This document shows positions 1-7,582 of a stretch of DNA of 17,560 bases, piece by piece. The DNA lies in contig JAUWJJ010000001.1 of NCBI GenBank assembly GCA_030607765.1, positions 1 through 17,560 of the forward strand, written 5' to 3'. Under the pieces are notes generated by a model, which was not told where the DNA came from, searched no databases, and saw nothing but the letters and a program-made list of their open reading frames with translations. Numbering within the stretch: position 1 is the first letter of the stretch; every line of letters begins with the position of its first letter. A program made the position numbers and the translations under genes. Source of the DNA: Candidatus Aerophobota bacterium (GTDB taxonomy: Bacteria; Aerophobota; Aerophobia; Aerophobales; B3-G15).

Positions 1-78
1 ACCAAAATTCCAAACAACCCACTTATGGGTAAGGGTGAGGCTAATCGCTCTCTGTCAAGCAAGAGTTGATAAACAATT

Positions 79-219
79 GGGAGGCTAAATATCCCCCTTA
101 CCTGATTTTAATTCACCCTCACCTTAATCCTCTCCCATCAAGGGAGAGGAAAAAAGAAAAATGATAGATGCCTTTCCCACAAAGGGGAGAGGAAAAAAGA
201 AAAATGATATTAGCCTCCC
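79..219. repeat. Inverted-repeat-bounded non-coding element
   Basis: The ends GGGAGGCTAAATAT (79-92) and ATATTAGCCTCCC (207-219) are inverted copies that differ by one extra A. Between them lie two tandem copies of a small hairpin unit (129-166 and 171-209). No reading frame of useful length is present and no target-site duplication is visible at the edges. It resembles the short palindromic intergenic repeats that are scattered through many bacterial genomes. Whether it was ever mobile cannot be decided from one copy. Confidence 0.45.
129..209. repeat. Two tandem hairpin units, 43-bp period
   Basis: A 25-bp sequence beginning GGGAGAGG is repeated exactly at 142-166 and 185-209. Each copy is preceded by a complementary arm: CCTCTCCC (129-136) pairs perfectly with 142-149, and CCTTTCCC (171-178) pairs with 185-192 with one wobble. 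The result is two adjacent stem-loops, each followed by an A-rich tail. The first arm looks more conserved than the second, so one copy has drifted. Confidence 0.6.
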
Positions 220-224
220 CTACA

Positions 225-339
225 TAGGAGACTGGTGATAAAGTGGCTTTCTGTAGCGGTTTCATTTATGAAACCTGCTTTGCTAAGAGGTCCGATAAAT
301 CGGACCTCTACAATATTGGGGTTTATCACCAGGCTCCTA
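225..339. repeat. Compound palindromic element (nested hairpins)
   Basis: Outer arms TAGGAGACTGGTGATAAA (225-242) and its near-perfect complement at 322-339 match at 17 of 18 positions. Inside are two perfect hairpins: GGTTTCAT/ATGAAACC (258-275, loop TT) and AGAGGTCCGAT/ATCGGACCTCT (286-309, loop AA). TGTAG (252-256) can also pair with CTACA (308-312). The whole 115 bp can fold into an outer stem, a middle stem and two hairpins, like a branched RNA or a cruciform. It may be a REP- or MITE-like repeat or a structured RNA. No gene overlaps it. Confidence 0.6.
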
Positions 340-432
340 GTGGAGAGCTTTGATAGATCGCCGAATTATGGGCTGAAGTTAGTACAGGGTGCCTGAATAG
401 TTACTAATTTTATATAATATTCATCTCCACCT

Positions 433-591
433 ATGATTTTCCCAAACATCTCCGCTGACACCTATAGGGAGACTTCTAACAAAATCAGTATGGCGAAAAA
501 GTGGCAAGCCGAGATGCAAAAGACATGGGTGAATAAACCTGTGCAGGCTCAGATTTTGCCTGGGATATCTGTTTTAGATAATAGCTTATAG
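433..591 (+). CDS. Possible small protein or remnant, 52 aa, unrecognised
   Basis: An ATG-initiated frame of 52 codons ends with TAG at 589-591 and overlaps the 3' end of the oppositely oriented radical SAM gene by 43 bp. The predicted peptide is mixed and soluble-looking, with a stretch KKWQAEMQKTWVNKP (about residues 22-36) that reads like real protein rather than random translation. There is no convincing ribosome binding site before the ATG. A TATAAT hexamer lies at 413-418 but without a good -35 partner. It could be the surviving tail of a lost gene. I recognise no family. Confidence 0.2.
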   Translation: MIFPNISADTYRETSNKISMAKKWQAEMQKTWVNKPVQAQILPGISVLDNSL

Positions 592-1961
592 CTTTTCTCC
601 TGGTCATTTGACCTCCGAAAAATACGATAGGCGATGTTAGAAATTGTATAGACGAGAAGCCTTGACAAATCAGTCAACGGAGGAAGCCTTCTCAAAATTG
701 ATGACCAGGAGTAAAATTCTTGCCAGGCCCATTCTTTTCCTCTTGTCAGCTCTTCACCTGACATCCCGAGAGGTTCAAAAACAGCAGTTCTAAAACTGTA
801 CCGCGACCAGTTTTCATCTACCATTCTGTTCTCTTTCTTTAATTTTTCCATCAGTCGGGTACCTGGCAAAGGAGTGAGCACCGTAAATTGAGCTAAATCC
901 AACTTTATATCCTTGACAAAATCTATCGTGCGTTTGAAAATAGTTTTATCTTCAGCGTCAAAACCAAACACAAAGGCTCCCAGGACAGTAATTCCACAGT
1001 TATGAAAGAGCTTCACAGCCTGTGCATATGTCTCGGGTTTATTGATCTTTTTACCTACCTCACTGAGAGAAGACTGATCGATACTTTCAAAACCAACAAA
1101 CAGGAATCGGCACCCACTCTTAGCTGCAAGTTTTAATAAAGCCTCATTCTCTGGCCTGGCTATATTGATACTTGCCTGACTCCCCCAGAATATTTTTAAG
1201 GGTACCAGAGCTCTAAATAGCTCCTCAGCGTACTCTTTTTGAACGAAGATATTATCATCAAGAAAGGCAAAGGGAATGGCGGCGACTTTATTCCAGAGTT
1301 TTCCTATAATCTTCCACCAGAAACTGATTTTATCGGCCTTTATCATAGTTTCAATTTCTTTTACAACCTCTTTAACGGGTCTAAGCCGGTATCTTGTACC
1401 AAAAAATTTACTTACTGCACAAAAAGAACAATTAAACGGGCACCCTCTGGAAACATGAAGTGTATTAAAACCAAGATAGTTTTTTCGTTTGAGAAGGTTT
1501 CTGCGAGGAATAGGCAAATCAGATAGATCTGGTAATTCTTTATTTTTATAGATTTTGTGGAGTTCACCTGCCTCGTGGTGCTTCAAAAGTTCAGGCCAAA
1601 TTCCTTCTGCCTCGCCAACTACAACAGCATCACAGTGCTTCAGTGCCTCCTCTGGTAGAGCGCTGACATGCATGCCACCCATGATAACGGTTTTACCCAT
1701 CCTTCTAAATCTATCGGCAAGTTCATAAGCTCGCTGAGCCTGAGCTGTCATTACAGTTAAACCAATCACATCTGCCTTTTGTATTTCTTCTGACTTATAA
1801 TCGACACCATCTATATTTTCATCGATTATTGTGTATTCATACTCAGGAGCTAAGGCAGCTAATAATGCCAGGTTTAAGGGTGGAAATCGAAAGAACTTTG
1901 AGATAAAACCCGGTTTGGTAGCAGTTGGAGAAATTAAGATAATTTTATGTATCTTTTTCAT
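549..1961 (-). CDS. B12-binding-domain radical SAM protein
   Basis: A 470-residue protein with the BchE-like architecture. An N-terminal Rossmann-type cobalamin-binding region (about residues 20-130) contains GLTVMTAQ and GGMHVSALPEEAL, followed by a radical SAM barrel. The cluster motif CPFNCSFC gives CX3CX2C with C174, C178 and C181, which bind the [4Fe-4S] cluster and SAM. Family members typically catalyse methylation or ring rearrangement at unactivated carbons in cofactor, lipid or natural-product pathways; the substrate here cannot be told. It lies 52 bp after pyrF and may be the last gene of the hpt-pyrF transcript. A GAGGAG sits about 14 nt before the ATG, and a tiny out-of-frame ORF (MYWE) overlaps the start as ATGA, which could couple translation. 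The function call is secure; the reaction is unknown. Confidence 0.9.
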   Translation of the reverse strand: MKKIHKIILISPTATKPGFISKFFRFPPLNLALLAALAPEYEYTIIDENIDGVDYKSEEIQKADVIGLTVMTAQAQRAYELADRFRRMGKTVIMGGMHVSALPEEALKHCDAVVVGEAEGIWPELLKHHEAGELHKIYKNKELPDLSDLPIPRRNLLKRKNYLGFNTLHVSRGCPFNCSFCAVSKFFGTRYRLRPVKEVVKEIETMIKADKISFWWKIIGKLWNKVAAIPFAFLDDNIFVQKEYAEELFRALVPLKIFWGSQASINIARPENEALLKLAAKSGCRFLFVGFESIDQSSLSEVGKKINKPETYAQAVKLFHNCGITVLGAFVFGFDAEDKTIFKRTIDFVKDIKLDLAQFTVLTPLPGTRLMEKLKKENRMVDENWSRYSFRTAVFEPLGMSGEELTRGKEWAWQEFYSWSSILRRLPPLTDLSRLLVYTISNIAYRIFRRSNDQEKSYKLLSKTDIPGKI

Positions 1962-2013
1962 TCCCAGTACATTATCTCCTCGTCAAATAACAGATGAGTA
2001 GTTCTGAGAAAAT

Positions 2014-2982
2014 TTACCAGTCTGGTAATTTATTATTTTGCTTCAAAGCATTCAATATATCATCTCTCATATCTATTGCTGCCTGTCGAGATGCCAAATA
2101 AAATTCTTCGGGCCTAAATTTACTCTTATAGGGTTCTTTGTGGTAAGCAAATATAATACCTCTGGAAGAACTAACTATAGCACCGTAACCATCATTATTG
2201 AAACAATGAACTACATCCTCTGCCCTCCCACCTTGAGCCCCATACCCAGGAACTAAGAAAATATTTCCTGGCATAATCTGCCTCAATCTTGTTGCTTCCT
2301 GGGGATAGGTTGCTCCTACAACTGCTCCAATAGACGAATATCCTCTTTCTCCTATTAATCTTTTCCCTATTTTATCAATATATCTGGCGATTCTTTGACA
2401 AACTGTCTCACCCTCACCTATCATTTTATCTTGTATTTCCCCAGAAGATGGATTAGATGTCTTAACTAAAATAAATATACCCTTGCCATATTCTCTACAA
2501 ATATTTAGAAAAGGATTTATTCCATCACTACCCAAATACGGATTTATAGTTATTAGATCAACATTCAGGGAAGGTAAACGGGTACCATTAATGATTGACA
2601 CCTTTCCGAGATGCCCTTCTGCATACGCTTTAGCCGTACTTCCTATATCATTTCTTTTTGCATCTTCTATTACTATTAAGCCTTTGTTCCTTGCATATTT
2701 AACTGTTTCTTCAAAAACCCTGAGTCCTGCACTTCCGTATTGCTCATAAAAAGCCATTTGTAGTTTCACAGCAGGAACAATATCGGCCACAGAATTTATT
2801 ATCAGCTTGTTAAACTCTATGAATGTATCCCGAACAACTTCAAAGGGATTGTCATAATCCTTCTTATTTTTCTTTACACTTTCTGGTATCTGCTCTATTA
2901 TAGGGTCCAAACCCACTATACATGGGTTTTGTTTCTCATCAATAAGATTCAATAATTTATCTATAATATTATTTTGACCCAT
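2014..2982 (-). CDS. pyrF: Orotidine-5'-phosphate decarboxylase (type 2)
   Basis: Catalyses decarboxylation of OMP to UMP, the last step of de novo pyrimidine synthesis, in the cytoplasm. The lysine-aspartate catalytic motif DAKRNDIG is at about residues 107-114 (K109, D112), and VGLDP near the N-terminus and VPGYGAQGG near the phosphate-binding end are family hallmarks. At about 322 residues it fits the longer type 2 (bacterial/mycobacterial) form rather than the 230-residue type. I start at the ATG 2980-2982 (MGQNNIIDKLL). A GTG eight codons upstream (3004-3006) is also open, and neither has a strong ribosome binding site. It is downstream of hpt and a decayed coding remnant. An odd 15-bp palindrome (2014-2028) overlaps the stop codon and could weakly assist termination. 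Confidence 0.95.
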   Translation of the reverse strand: MGQNNIIDKLLNLIDEKQNPCIVGLDPIIEQIPESVKKNKKDYDNPFEVVRDTFIEFNKLIINSVADIVPAVKLQMAFYEQYGSAGLRVFEETVKYARNKGLIVIEDAKRNDIGSTAKAYAEGHLGKVSIINGTRLPSLNVDLITINPYLGSDGINPFLNICREYGKGIFILVKTSNPSSGEIQDKMIGEGETVCQRIARYIDKIGKRLIGERGYSSIGAVVGATYPQEATRLRQIMPGNIFLVPGYGAQGGRAEDVVHCFNNDGYGAIVSSSRGIIFAYHKEPYKSKFRPEEFYLASRQAAIDMRDDILNALKQNNKLPDW

Positions 2983-3013
2983 TTTTCCATTCCATAAAAA
3001 AACCACTCTCTTT

Positions 3014-3228
3014 TCACTTCACCTTCTCCCCCAAATCTTTCCCCGGCACAAACTCCGGAACCTTCTTATCTGTAATTTGTATAGATGAGAGGATGATTGT
3101 TCCGCGGCTGGTTGGATAAGATGCCGCTCATCAAGGTATCTCTTATTTGGATCATAGCAATCCCAAAGTATCTCAAGTGTATTGTAGCCATCTTCTGGTA
3201 TTTTGTCAAACTCAAAATCTGGGATTAG
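3014..3228 (-). pseudogene. Decayed coding remnant between hpt and pyrF
   Basis: Directly after the hpt stop codon, the same reading frame stays open for 69 more codons (3228 to 3022) and reads like genuine protein, including IPEDGYNTLEILWDCYD. Its last third turns implausible (arginine-rich). At the same place a second frame becomes protein-like, with KKVPEFVPGKDLGEKVK before a TGA at 3014-3016. The simplest reading is the C-terminal piece of a gene joined to the end of hpt and then frameshifted once, around 3130. The remnant stop lies eight bases before the GTG option for pyrF, so an intact gene may once have stood here. No start codon, ribosome site or recognisable family. Stop-codon readthrough of hpt is a less likely alternative. 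Confidence 0.5.
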
Positions 3229-3807
3229 TTATCCGGGAGGCAGATTTGCCTCATCAAGTACTGCTACATAAGGTAGATCACGGAAGCGATTATTCCAGTC
3301 AAGTCCATAGCCTACTACAAACCAATCTTCTATTTCAAAACAACAGTAATCTGCCTTAATCTTAGCTACTCGTCTTGAGGGTTTGTCCAAAAAGACACAG
3401 GTTTTTATTCCCTCGGGATGGCACCTAAAAAGATGAAGTTTAGCAAAGGAAAGAGTTCGCCCTGTATCCAGGATATCATCAATTAGAAGAACTCGTTTTC
3501 CTTTCAGGGGCGTAGTGATATCTCTATCTAATTTAACTTTTCCTGAAGAGGTAGTAGAAGAACCATAGCTGGAGAGTATCATAAAATCAATATAGGGGTG
3601 AATATCGTGAATATAGAGCAGTTTGACAAGGTCGGAAAAAAACATAAAACTACCCTTAAGTATTCCCACAATAACCACTTCCTTTTCCCGGCAATCCCGA
3701 GCGATTTCAAAGGCCATTTCTCCCATTCTTTTCTTTATTTGCAATTCGGTAAAAAGAACCTCTTTAAAGTATTTTTTTTCAAATGAATTAGACTGTTTCT
3801 CAATCAT
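3229..3807 (-). CDS. hpt: Hypoxanthine phosphoribosyltransferase
   Basis: Transfers phosphoribose from PRPP to hypoxanthine (and usually guanine), giving IMP or GMP, the core purine-salvage step in the cytoplasm. The PRPP-binding loop VLLIDDILDTGRTL occupies residues 106-119. The earlier GILKGSFMFFSDL (48-60) and DFMILSSYGSST (74-85) match the family, and the late DKPSRR and GYGLDWNNRFRDLPY segments form the base-binding end. The 192-residue length is slightly above the usual 175-185. The start has AAGGA five to six bases upstream and a good promoter further out (3867-3895). The frame continues as protein-like sequence past the TAA. Its product would use bases imported by the NCS2 permease elsewhere in the window. 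Confidence 0.96.
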   Translation of the reverse strand: MIEKQSNSFEKKYFKEVLFTELQIKKRMGEMAFEIARDCREKEVVIVGILKGSFMFFSDLVKLLYIHDIHPYIDFMILSSYGSSTTSSGKVKLDRDITTPLKGKRVLLIDDILDTGRTLSFAKLHLFRCHPEGIKTCVFLDKPSRRVAKIKADYCCFEIEDWFVVGYGLDWNNRFRDLPYVAVLDEANLPPG

Positions 3808-3866
3808 AGCTTTTCCTTGTTATCTGACGGCATTAATGTTTTATTTTCCCCTCTTTTATAGAAGTT

Positions 3867-3895
3867 ATACTACCATATAAAAATAGTAGTGTCAA
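3867..3895 (-). promoter_or_regulatory. Sigma-70-type promoter for hpt
   Basis: On the minus strand a perfect -35 TTGACA (3895-3890) is followed after 17 bp by TAGTAT (3872-3867). Predicted transcription would begin near 3860, about 55 bases before the hpt start. It probably also serves pyrF and perhaps the radical SAM gene. Confidence 0.6.
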
Positions 3896-3908
3896 TTTAG
3901 TAGAGCGG

Positions 3909-3936
3909 TTGACAAAACACTTATTTGCTGTATTCT
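3909..3936 (+). promoter_or_regulatory. Sigma-70-type promoter for the surface protein
   Basis: TTGACA at 3909-3914, a 16-bp spacer, then TATTCT at 3931-3936. Its -35 box is only 13 bp from the -35 box of the divergent hpt promoter, so the two may compete or share a regulator. Confidence 0.55.
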
Positions 3937-3992
3937 AATAAAAATAAGAAATAATCAGGGGTATTAAAAAAAATAAATATCGGAGGATGAAG

Positions 3993-6407
3993 ATGAAAAA
4001 AGTAAATTTGGTTTTATTGGTTGTTGTGTTTTTTGTTTTATTTTCACTGACTAATGTTTTTGCTAAAGACAGCTCTGATGAATGGACTGCTCAGTTAAGA
4101 CCTGGTCTGAGAAGTGGCAGTGGCAAGACACTGTTCTATACTGATTACCTGACACCTTTATATGGTAATGAAAAATCTTTAGTATTCTTAAATCTTAAGG
4201 CAATGGTAAGCAATGTTCATACTGATGAGGAGAATCTTGGATTTGGCTATCGTAGGCTTTTAGATGAGAAATGGATTTTAGGTGCTAACCTTTTCTACGA
4301 TACCCGGTATAGTGAAAATAGTTTTCGTTATTATCAACTGGGCTGTGGTCTTGAGGCGTTATCCAAATGGATAGATTTTAGAGCAAACTATTATCATCCT
4401 ATTAGCGGTGAAAAACATATTGAAGGTGAAGATTTTTATAAATTTGGTGAAAGAAGCCTTTTAAAATACGAAAATTATGAAGAGGCATTAAGAGGTTTTG
4501 ATGCTGAGATAGGTTTTTTAGTCCCTAAAATCAGTGATTTCATAGAGACAAGGATATACGGGGGTGGTTATTGGTACAATTCAAAACTTGGCCAGGATGT
4601 TAAAGGTACAAAGGCAGGAATAGAAATAAGGCCATTGCCTGCTTTAATGCTTAATGTAGAGATAAAAAATGATGATGTTTTTGGAAATGACACTTTTGTA
4701 AAAGCGTGCGTAATGCTTCCTTTTGAAATAGGAAACATCTTTAAAGGTAAAAGTCCCTTTGCCGGTTGGAAAGATTCTTTAAAAATTGGTAAGGAGGTAA
4801 GAAAACTAAAAGAGAGAATGACAGATATGGTAGTAAGAGATATAGATATTATAACCTCTGAAAACATAAAAGAGAAAAAGCTTCATGATATGATCTTTGT
4901 TGATAACTCTAATGATGGAGATGAAGATGGCTCATTAAGTCATCCTCATAACACCTTAGATGAAGCATTTAATGATGACCCTTTATACGGAGAAGGGGTA
5001 TGGATATATGTTAAAGAAGGTGATGGGACAGCTACTGGCTATACGGGAAATTACACTCTTGCTGACAGTGTAACTCTTTGGGGAGAGGGCTATAAGTATT
5101 TGGGTTTAGGTGGCGATGGATATCCTGTAATAGATGGGGGTGGCACAGGAAATGTTATTAGCCTTGGATGGAATAATACTGTTATGGGATGTCAGATACA
5201 AAATCATGGTCCTGAAGTAAGTGGTGGTATTTACGGAAATAATCCAGGCACAGTGAGTATTATTCATAACAATATTAGCAGTGAAAACTACAATGGTGAT
5301 GCATATGGTATTTATCTTGGAAGTGATGGTTCAGCTAACAATATTACTATCTTAGGTAATTCCATTGGAGCTGTTGGTAGTGGTGAGGAATCTACGGCAT
5401 ACGGCATCCACCTTGAAAATAGTGGTAGCTCAACCAATGCCATTAATATTTCAGAGAGTACTATTTCGGCCACTTGTAGTGCTATCGAAGCAAAGGCGTA
5501 CGGCATCCACCTTGAAAATAGTGGCAGCTCAACCAATGCCATTAACATTTTAGAAAATACTATAGCTCGTATTGTTACTGGCCCCTGGAATCTGAGTATG
5601 CCATATGGTATCTATATTAGAAATTCCGATGATTCAGTCAATACCATTAATATCGCAAGAAATACTATGAAAGGAACTATTTTTGGTGATTTTGCCTATG
5701 GCATCAAAGTGGAAGGCTATGACAGTTCAGTCAACACTATCAGTATTTCAGAGAATGCCCTCAGTGATTTTACTGCTGAATCGGCAGTTGGCATTTACAT
5801 AACGGGTTGGAATGACTCAACCAATGTTGCCACTATCTCAGAGAATACTATAAGTGATTTTTCTCGGAAGTTCGGGATGGAGGGCATTCTTGTATCAGGT
5901 CTTGATGCCTCAACTAATACTTTCACTATCTCAGAAAATACTATTAGTGATTTTTGGAATATGACAAAAGGGTGTGGTATAAGTGTGTACACCGCGGGGA
6001 AAGACGCTCTTGATGAAACTGAGAATACCGTTATTATTTCAGGAAACACTATTACCGATTTTGACACTGGTAATATGTATGGCATCAATATAGAAGCTAA
6101 TGATGGCTCAAAAGACTACATCACTGTTTCCAAGAATATTATTGCTCTTGCAACTGAATTTGGTACTGCCAGGGGCATTTACATAGATAAAAAAGGTGGC
6201 ACTATTGAGGTAGATATAGGTGGTGGCTCCTTAGGATCAGAAGGATATAACTCCATTTATGACAATAAAAATGCTGCTATAGAGCATAACTTAGGAGAAA
6301 CTGTTATGGCTAATAACAATTGGTGGGGAAGTCCTGAACCTGACCCAACTCTTTTTATCGGATATGTTGACTATATCCCTTATTTAACTTCTGATCCCAA
6401 CGATTAA
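3993..6407 (+). CDS. Inverse autotransporter with parallel beta-helix passenger
   Basis: An 804-residue surface protein. A signal peptide (MKKVNLVLLVVVFF to VFA, cleaved near residue 24) precedes an inverse-autotransporter barrel of about 240 residues, recognisable from the N-terminal RPGLRSGSGKTLFYTDYLTP and the strand signature LGFGYRRLLDEKWILGANLF. Such barrels, as in intimin and invasin, sit in the outer membrane and export the domain that follows. After a charged linker (about 260-300) comes FVDNSNDGDEDGS, the usual opening of a right-handed parallel beta-helix, then roughly ten 30-33-residue rungs ending in NISENTIS-like strands, and a terminal NNWWGSPEPDP cap. I see no LysM or Ig-like domains, unlike classical intimins. 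GGAGG at 3982-3986 sets the start at 3993 rather than the abutting ATG at 3987. The likely role is adhesion or glycan binding; no catalytic residues can be assigned. Confidence 0.85.
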   Translation: MKKVNLVLLVVVFFVLFSLTNVFAKDSSDEWTAQLRPGLRSGSGKTLFYTDYLTPLYGNEKSLVFLNLKAMVSNVHTDEENLGFGYRRLLDEKWILGANLFYDTRYSENSFRYYQLGCGLEALSKWIDFRANYYHPISGEKHIEGEDFYKFGERSLLKYENYEEALRGFDAEIGFLVPKISDFIETRIYGGGYWYNSKLGQDVKGTKAGIEIRPLPALMLNVEIKNDDVFGNDTFVKACVMLPFEIGNIFKGKSPFAGWKDSLKIGKEVRKLKERMTDMVVRDIDIITSENIKEKKLHDMIFVDNSNDGDEDGSLSHPHNTLDEAFNDDPLYGEGVWIYVKEGDGTATGYTGNYTLADSVTLWGEGYKYLGLGGDGYPVIDGGGTGNVISLGWNNTVMGCQIQNHGPEVSGGIYGNNPGTVSIIHNNISSENYNGDAYGIYLGSDGSANNITILGNSIGAVGSGEESTAYGIHLENSGSSTNAINISESTISATCSAIEAKAYGIHLENSGSSTNAINILENTIARIVTGPWNLSMPYGIYIRNSDDSVNTINIARNTMKGTIFGDFAYGIKVEGYDSSVNTISISENALSDFTAESAVGIYITGWNDSTNVATISENTISDFSRKFGMEGILVSGLDASTNTFTISENTISDFWNMTKGCGISVYTAGKDALDETENTVIISGNTITDFDTGNMYGINIEANDGSKDYITVSKNIIALATEFGTARGIYIDKKGGTIEVDIGGGSLGSEGYNSIYDNKNAAIEHNLGETVMANNNWWGSPEPDPTLFIGYVDYIPYLTSDPND
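5396..5563 (+). repeat. Duplicated 99-bp beta-helix repeat inside the surface gene
   Basis: Positions 5396-5464 and 5495-5563 match at all but about six of 69 bases, and encode the same YGIHLENSGSSTNAINI core 33 residues apart. Neighbouring rungs, with related CACTATCTCAGA blocks at 5831 and 5924 and a diverged one at 5741, share the protein pattern but have drifted more. This pair is therefore a recent internal duplication, and the gene may expand or contract. Confidence 0.75.
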
Positions 6408-6691
6408 GTGAGCCGCTATAGTCAAATCTAAAAGTAAACTAATTTTTCAGAATTCTCCATGAAAAAATATGAAACCACAGGGTGCACAGAGGGAATATAA
6501 GATGTGAGAAGTAATATGTGAAGGGCAAAAAACCTCTTTACTTATTACAATTAATGTAGAAAGAATAAAGAGATGATTATCATAGGAGATCGCAGAGGAA
6601 AGATAATCAAAAGCTTCACAATTTATTGATATTCAATGATTTCTCTGTGGTTAACTTTTGACATTACTTACAAGACAAGGAGGAGGAAAAA
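6408..6691. repeat. Intergenic region with inverted repeats
   Basis: No reading frame of note. AACCACAG (6473-6480) and its complement CTGTGGTT (6645-6652) bound about 180 bp, and TGATTATC/GATAATCA (6574-6581, 6602-6609) forms an inner hairpin. No target-site duplication is visible. Words such as CTCTGTGGTTAAC recall dispersed repeats common in uncultivated bacteria; that is recollection, not a search. No clear terminator follows the surface gene, and no clear promoter precedes the next one. Confidence 0.3.
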
Positions 6692-7546
6692 ATGAGTGTG
6701 CCAAGCAAAACTACTGTTAGGCGACTGGTAACAGGATTAGTTGTTTTTATCCTGTTTGGGCTATCTGGAAATACTATAACCTTAGCCCGGGGAGCGGATA
6801 TTGATCGCTTAATACTGCCCGAGGGTAAGATATATAACCCCTCTCGAATTATCCAGATGGTTGAGATTGAAATTCACGAGATAGGATTTAATATGTTATC
6901 TTATCTGAAAACTTTAGAGCCACTTTACTATGATAATTTAATGGAAGATATGGATGACTTCGAGATGTGCATCAAAGGCTATGAGACAGCAGTGACAGGC
7001 CCGGAGGATAAAGAAGATATCGCTAAGGTGAAAGGGGTTTATCTGGAGCTAAAACCTTTAATTTTTGAGATAATCAGTTTAAATCAGATTTATTGTAATT
7101 TGCAAAGAAGGTTCATTCAGACAATAAATAAGCTCGATGATTACATAGATGAGGCAATAGAGTTTGACCTTTACTCTCGAGCCTACGATCCTGAACTCAA
7201 GAAATTAGTTAGAGCGATGAATGGAATAGAATGTGAACATCAGCAATTTGCCTGGCGAATAATCTGCTTTTTAGAGACAGGCAATGAGAATGAGAAGAAG
7301 ATGGCCAGGGATAATTTTGAGCAACTAGAGTATTTTGTAAATGAGTTTAAAAAATCAGCTATCTCCCTTAAGGACAGAAAAAAAGCTTATGCTACTGAAA
7401 CTATGGTTCTTGAGCTTAAGAAAATCTCTGTTAATCTGATTGCTAAAAAGGATGAGTTATGGAAAAAACTGGGATTATTTAAAAGTAAAATAAATTCTAT
7501 AGATGAAATTATAGATCAGGATATTCAGAAGGACATTCACCGTTAA
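6692..7546 (+). CDS. Secreted alpha-helical protein of unknown function
   Basis: A 284-residue protein with a clear N-terminal export signal: TVRR followed by a hydrophobic stretch LVTGLVVFILFGL (about 12-24), probably cleaved around residues 33-35. The rest is acidic and strongly helical, with heptad-like Leu/Ile spacing (about 45-130 and 200-275), suggesting a helical bundle or coiled coil in the periplasm or at the surface. Four cysteines lie in the mature part (in DFEMC, IYCNL, IECEHQ and IICFL), and there is no lipobox. The start is secure: GGAGGAGG lies six bases before the ATG. It stands alone between an inverted-repeat region and a hairpin at 7583-7617. I recognise no family. A periplasmic chaperone-like, stress or adhesin-support role would be guesswork. 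Confidence 0.75.
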   Translation: MSVPSKTTVRRLVTGLVVFILFGLSGNTITLARGADIDRLILPEGKIYNPSRIIQMVEIEIHEIGFNMLSYLKTLEPLYYDNLMEDMDDFEMCIKGYETAVTGPEDKEDIAKVKGVYLELKPLIFEIISLNQIYCNLQRRFIQTINKLDDYIDEAIEFDLYSRAYDPELKKLVRAMNGIECEHQQFAWRIICFLETGNENEKKMARDNFEQLEYFVNEFKKSAISLKDRKKAYATETMVLELKKISVNLIAKKDELWKKLGLFKSKINSIDEIIDQDIQKDIHR

Positions 7547-7582
7547 AATCACTTTGACTTCTTTATAACCTATCTGACCAAT

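Noticed and set aside
129..209. Two direct repeats as a possible CRISPR array
   Set aside because: Only two units, an 18-bp interval that itself pairs with the repeat, and no cas genes.
225..339. tRNA or tRNA-like gene in the branched palindrome
   Set aside because: No anticodon-loop or T-loop consensus, and the two hairpins have 2-base loops.
3987..3992. ATG at 3987 as start of the surface protein
   Set aside because: It directly abuts GGAGG; the ATG at 3993 has normal spacing and begins a typical signal peptide.
4568..4867. Minus-strand 99-codon frame inside the surface-protein gene
   Set aside because: Shadow of the coding strand; Ser/Leu/Ile-rich translation and no initiation signals.
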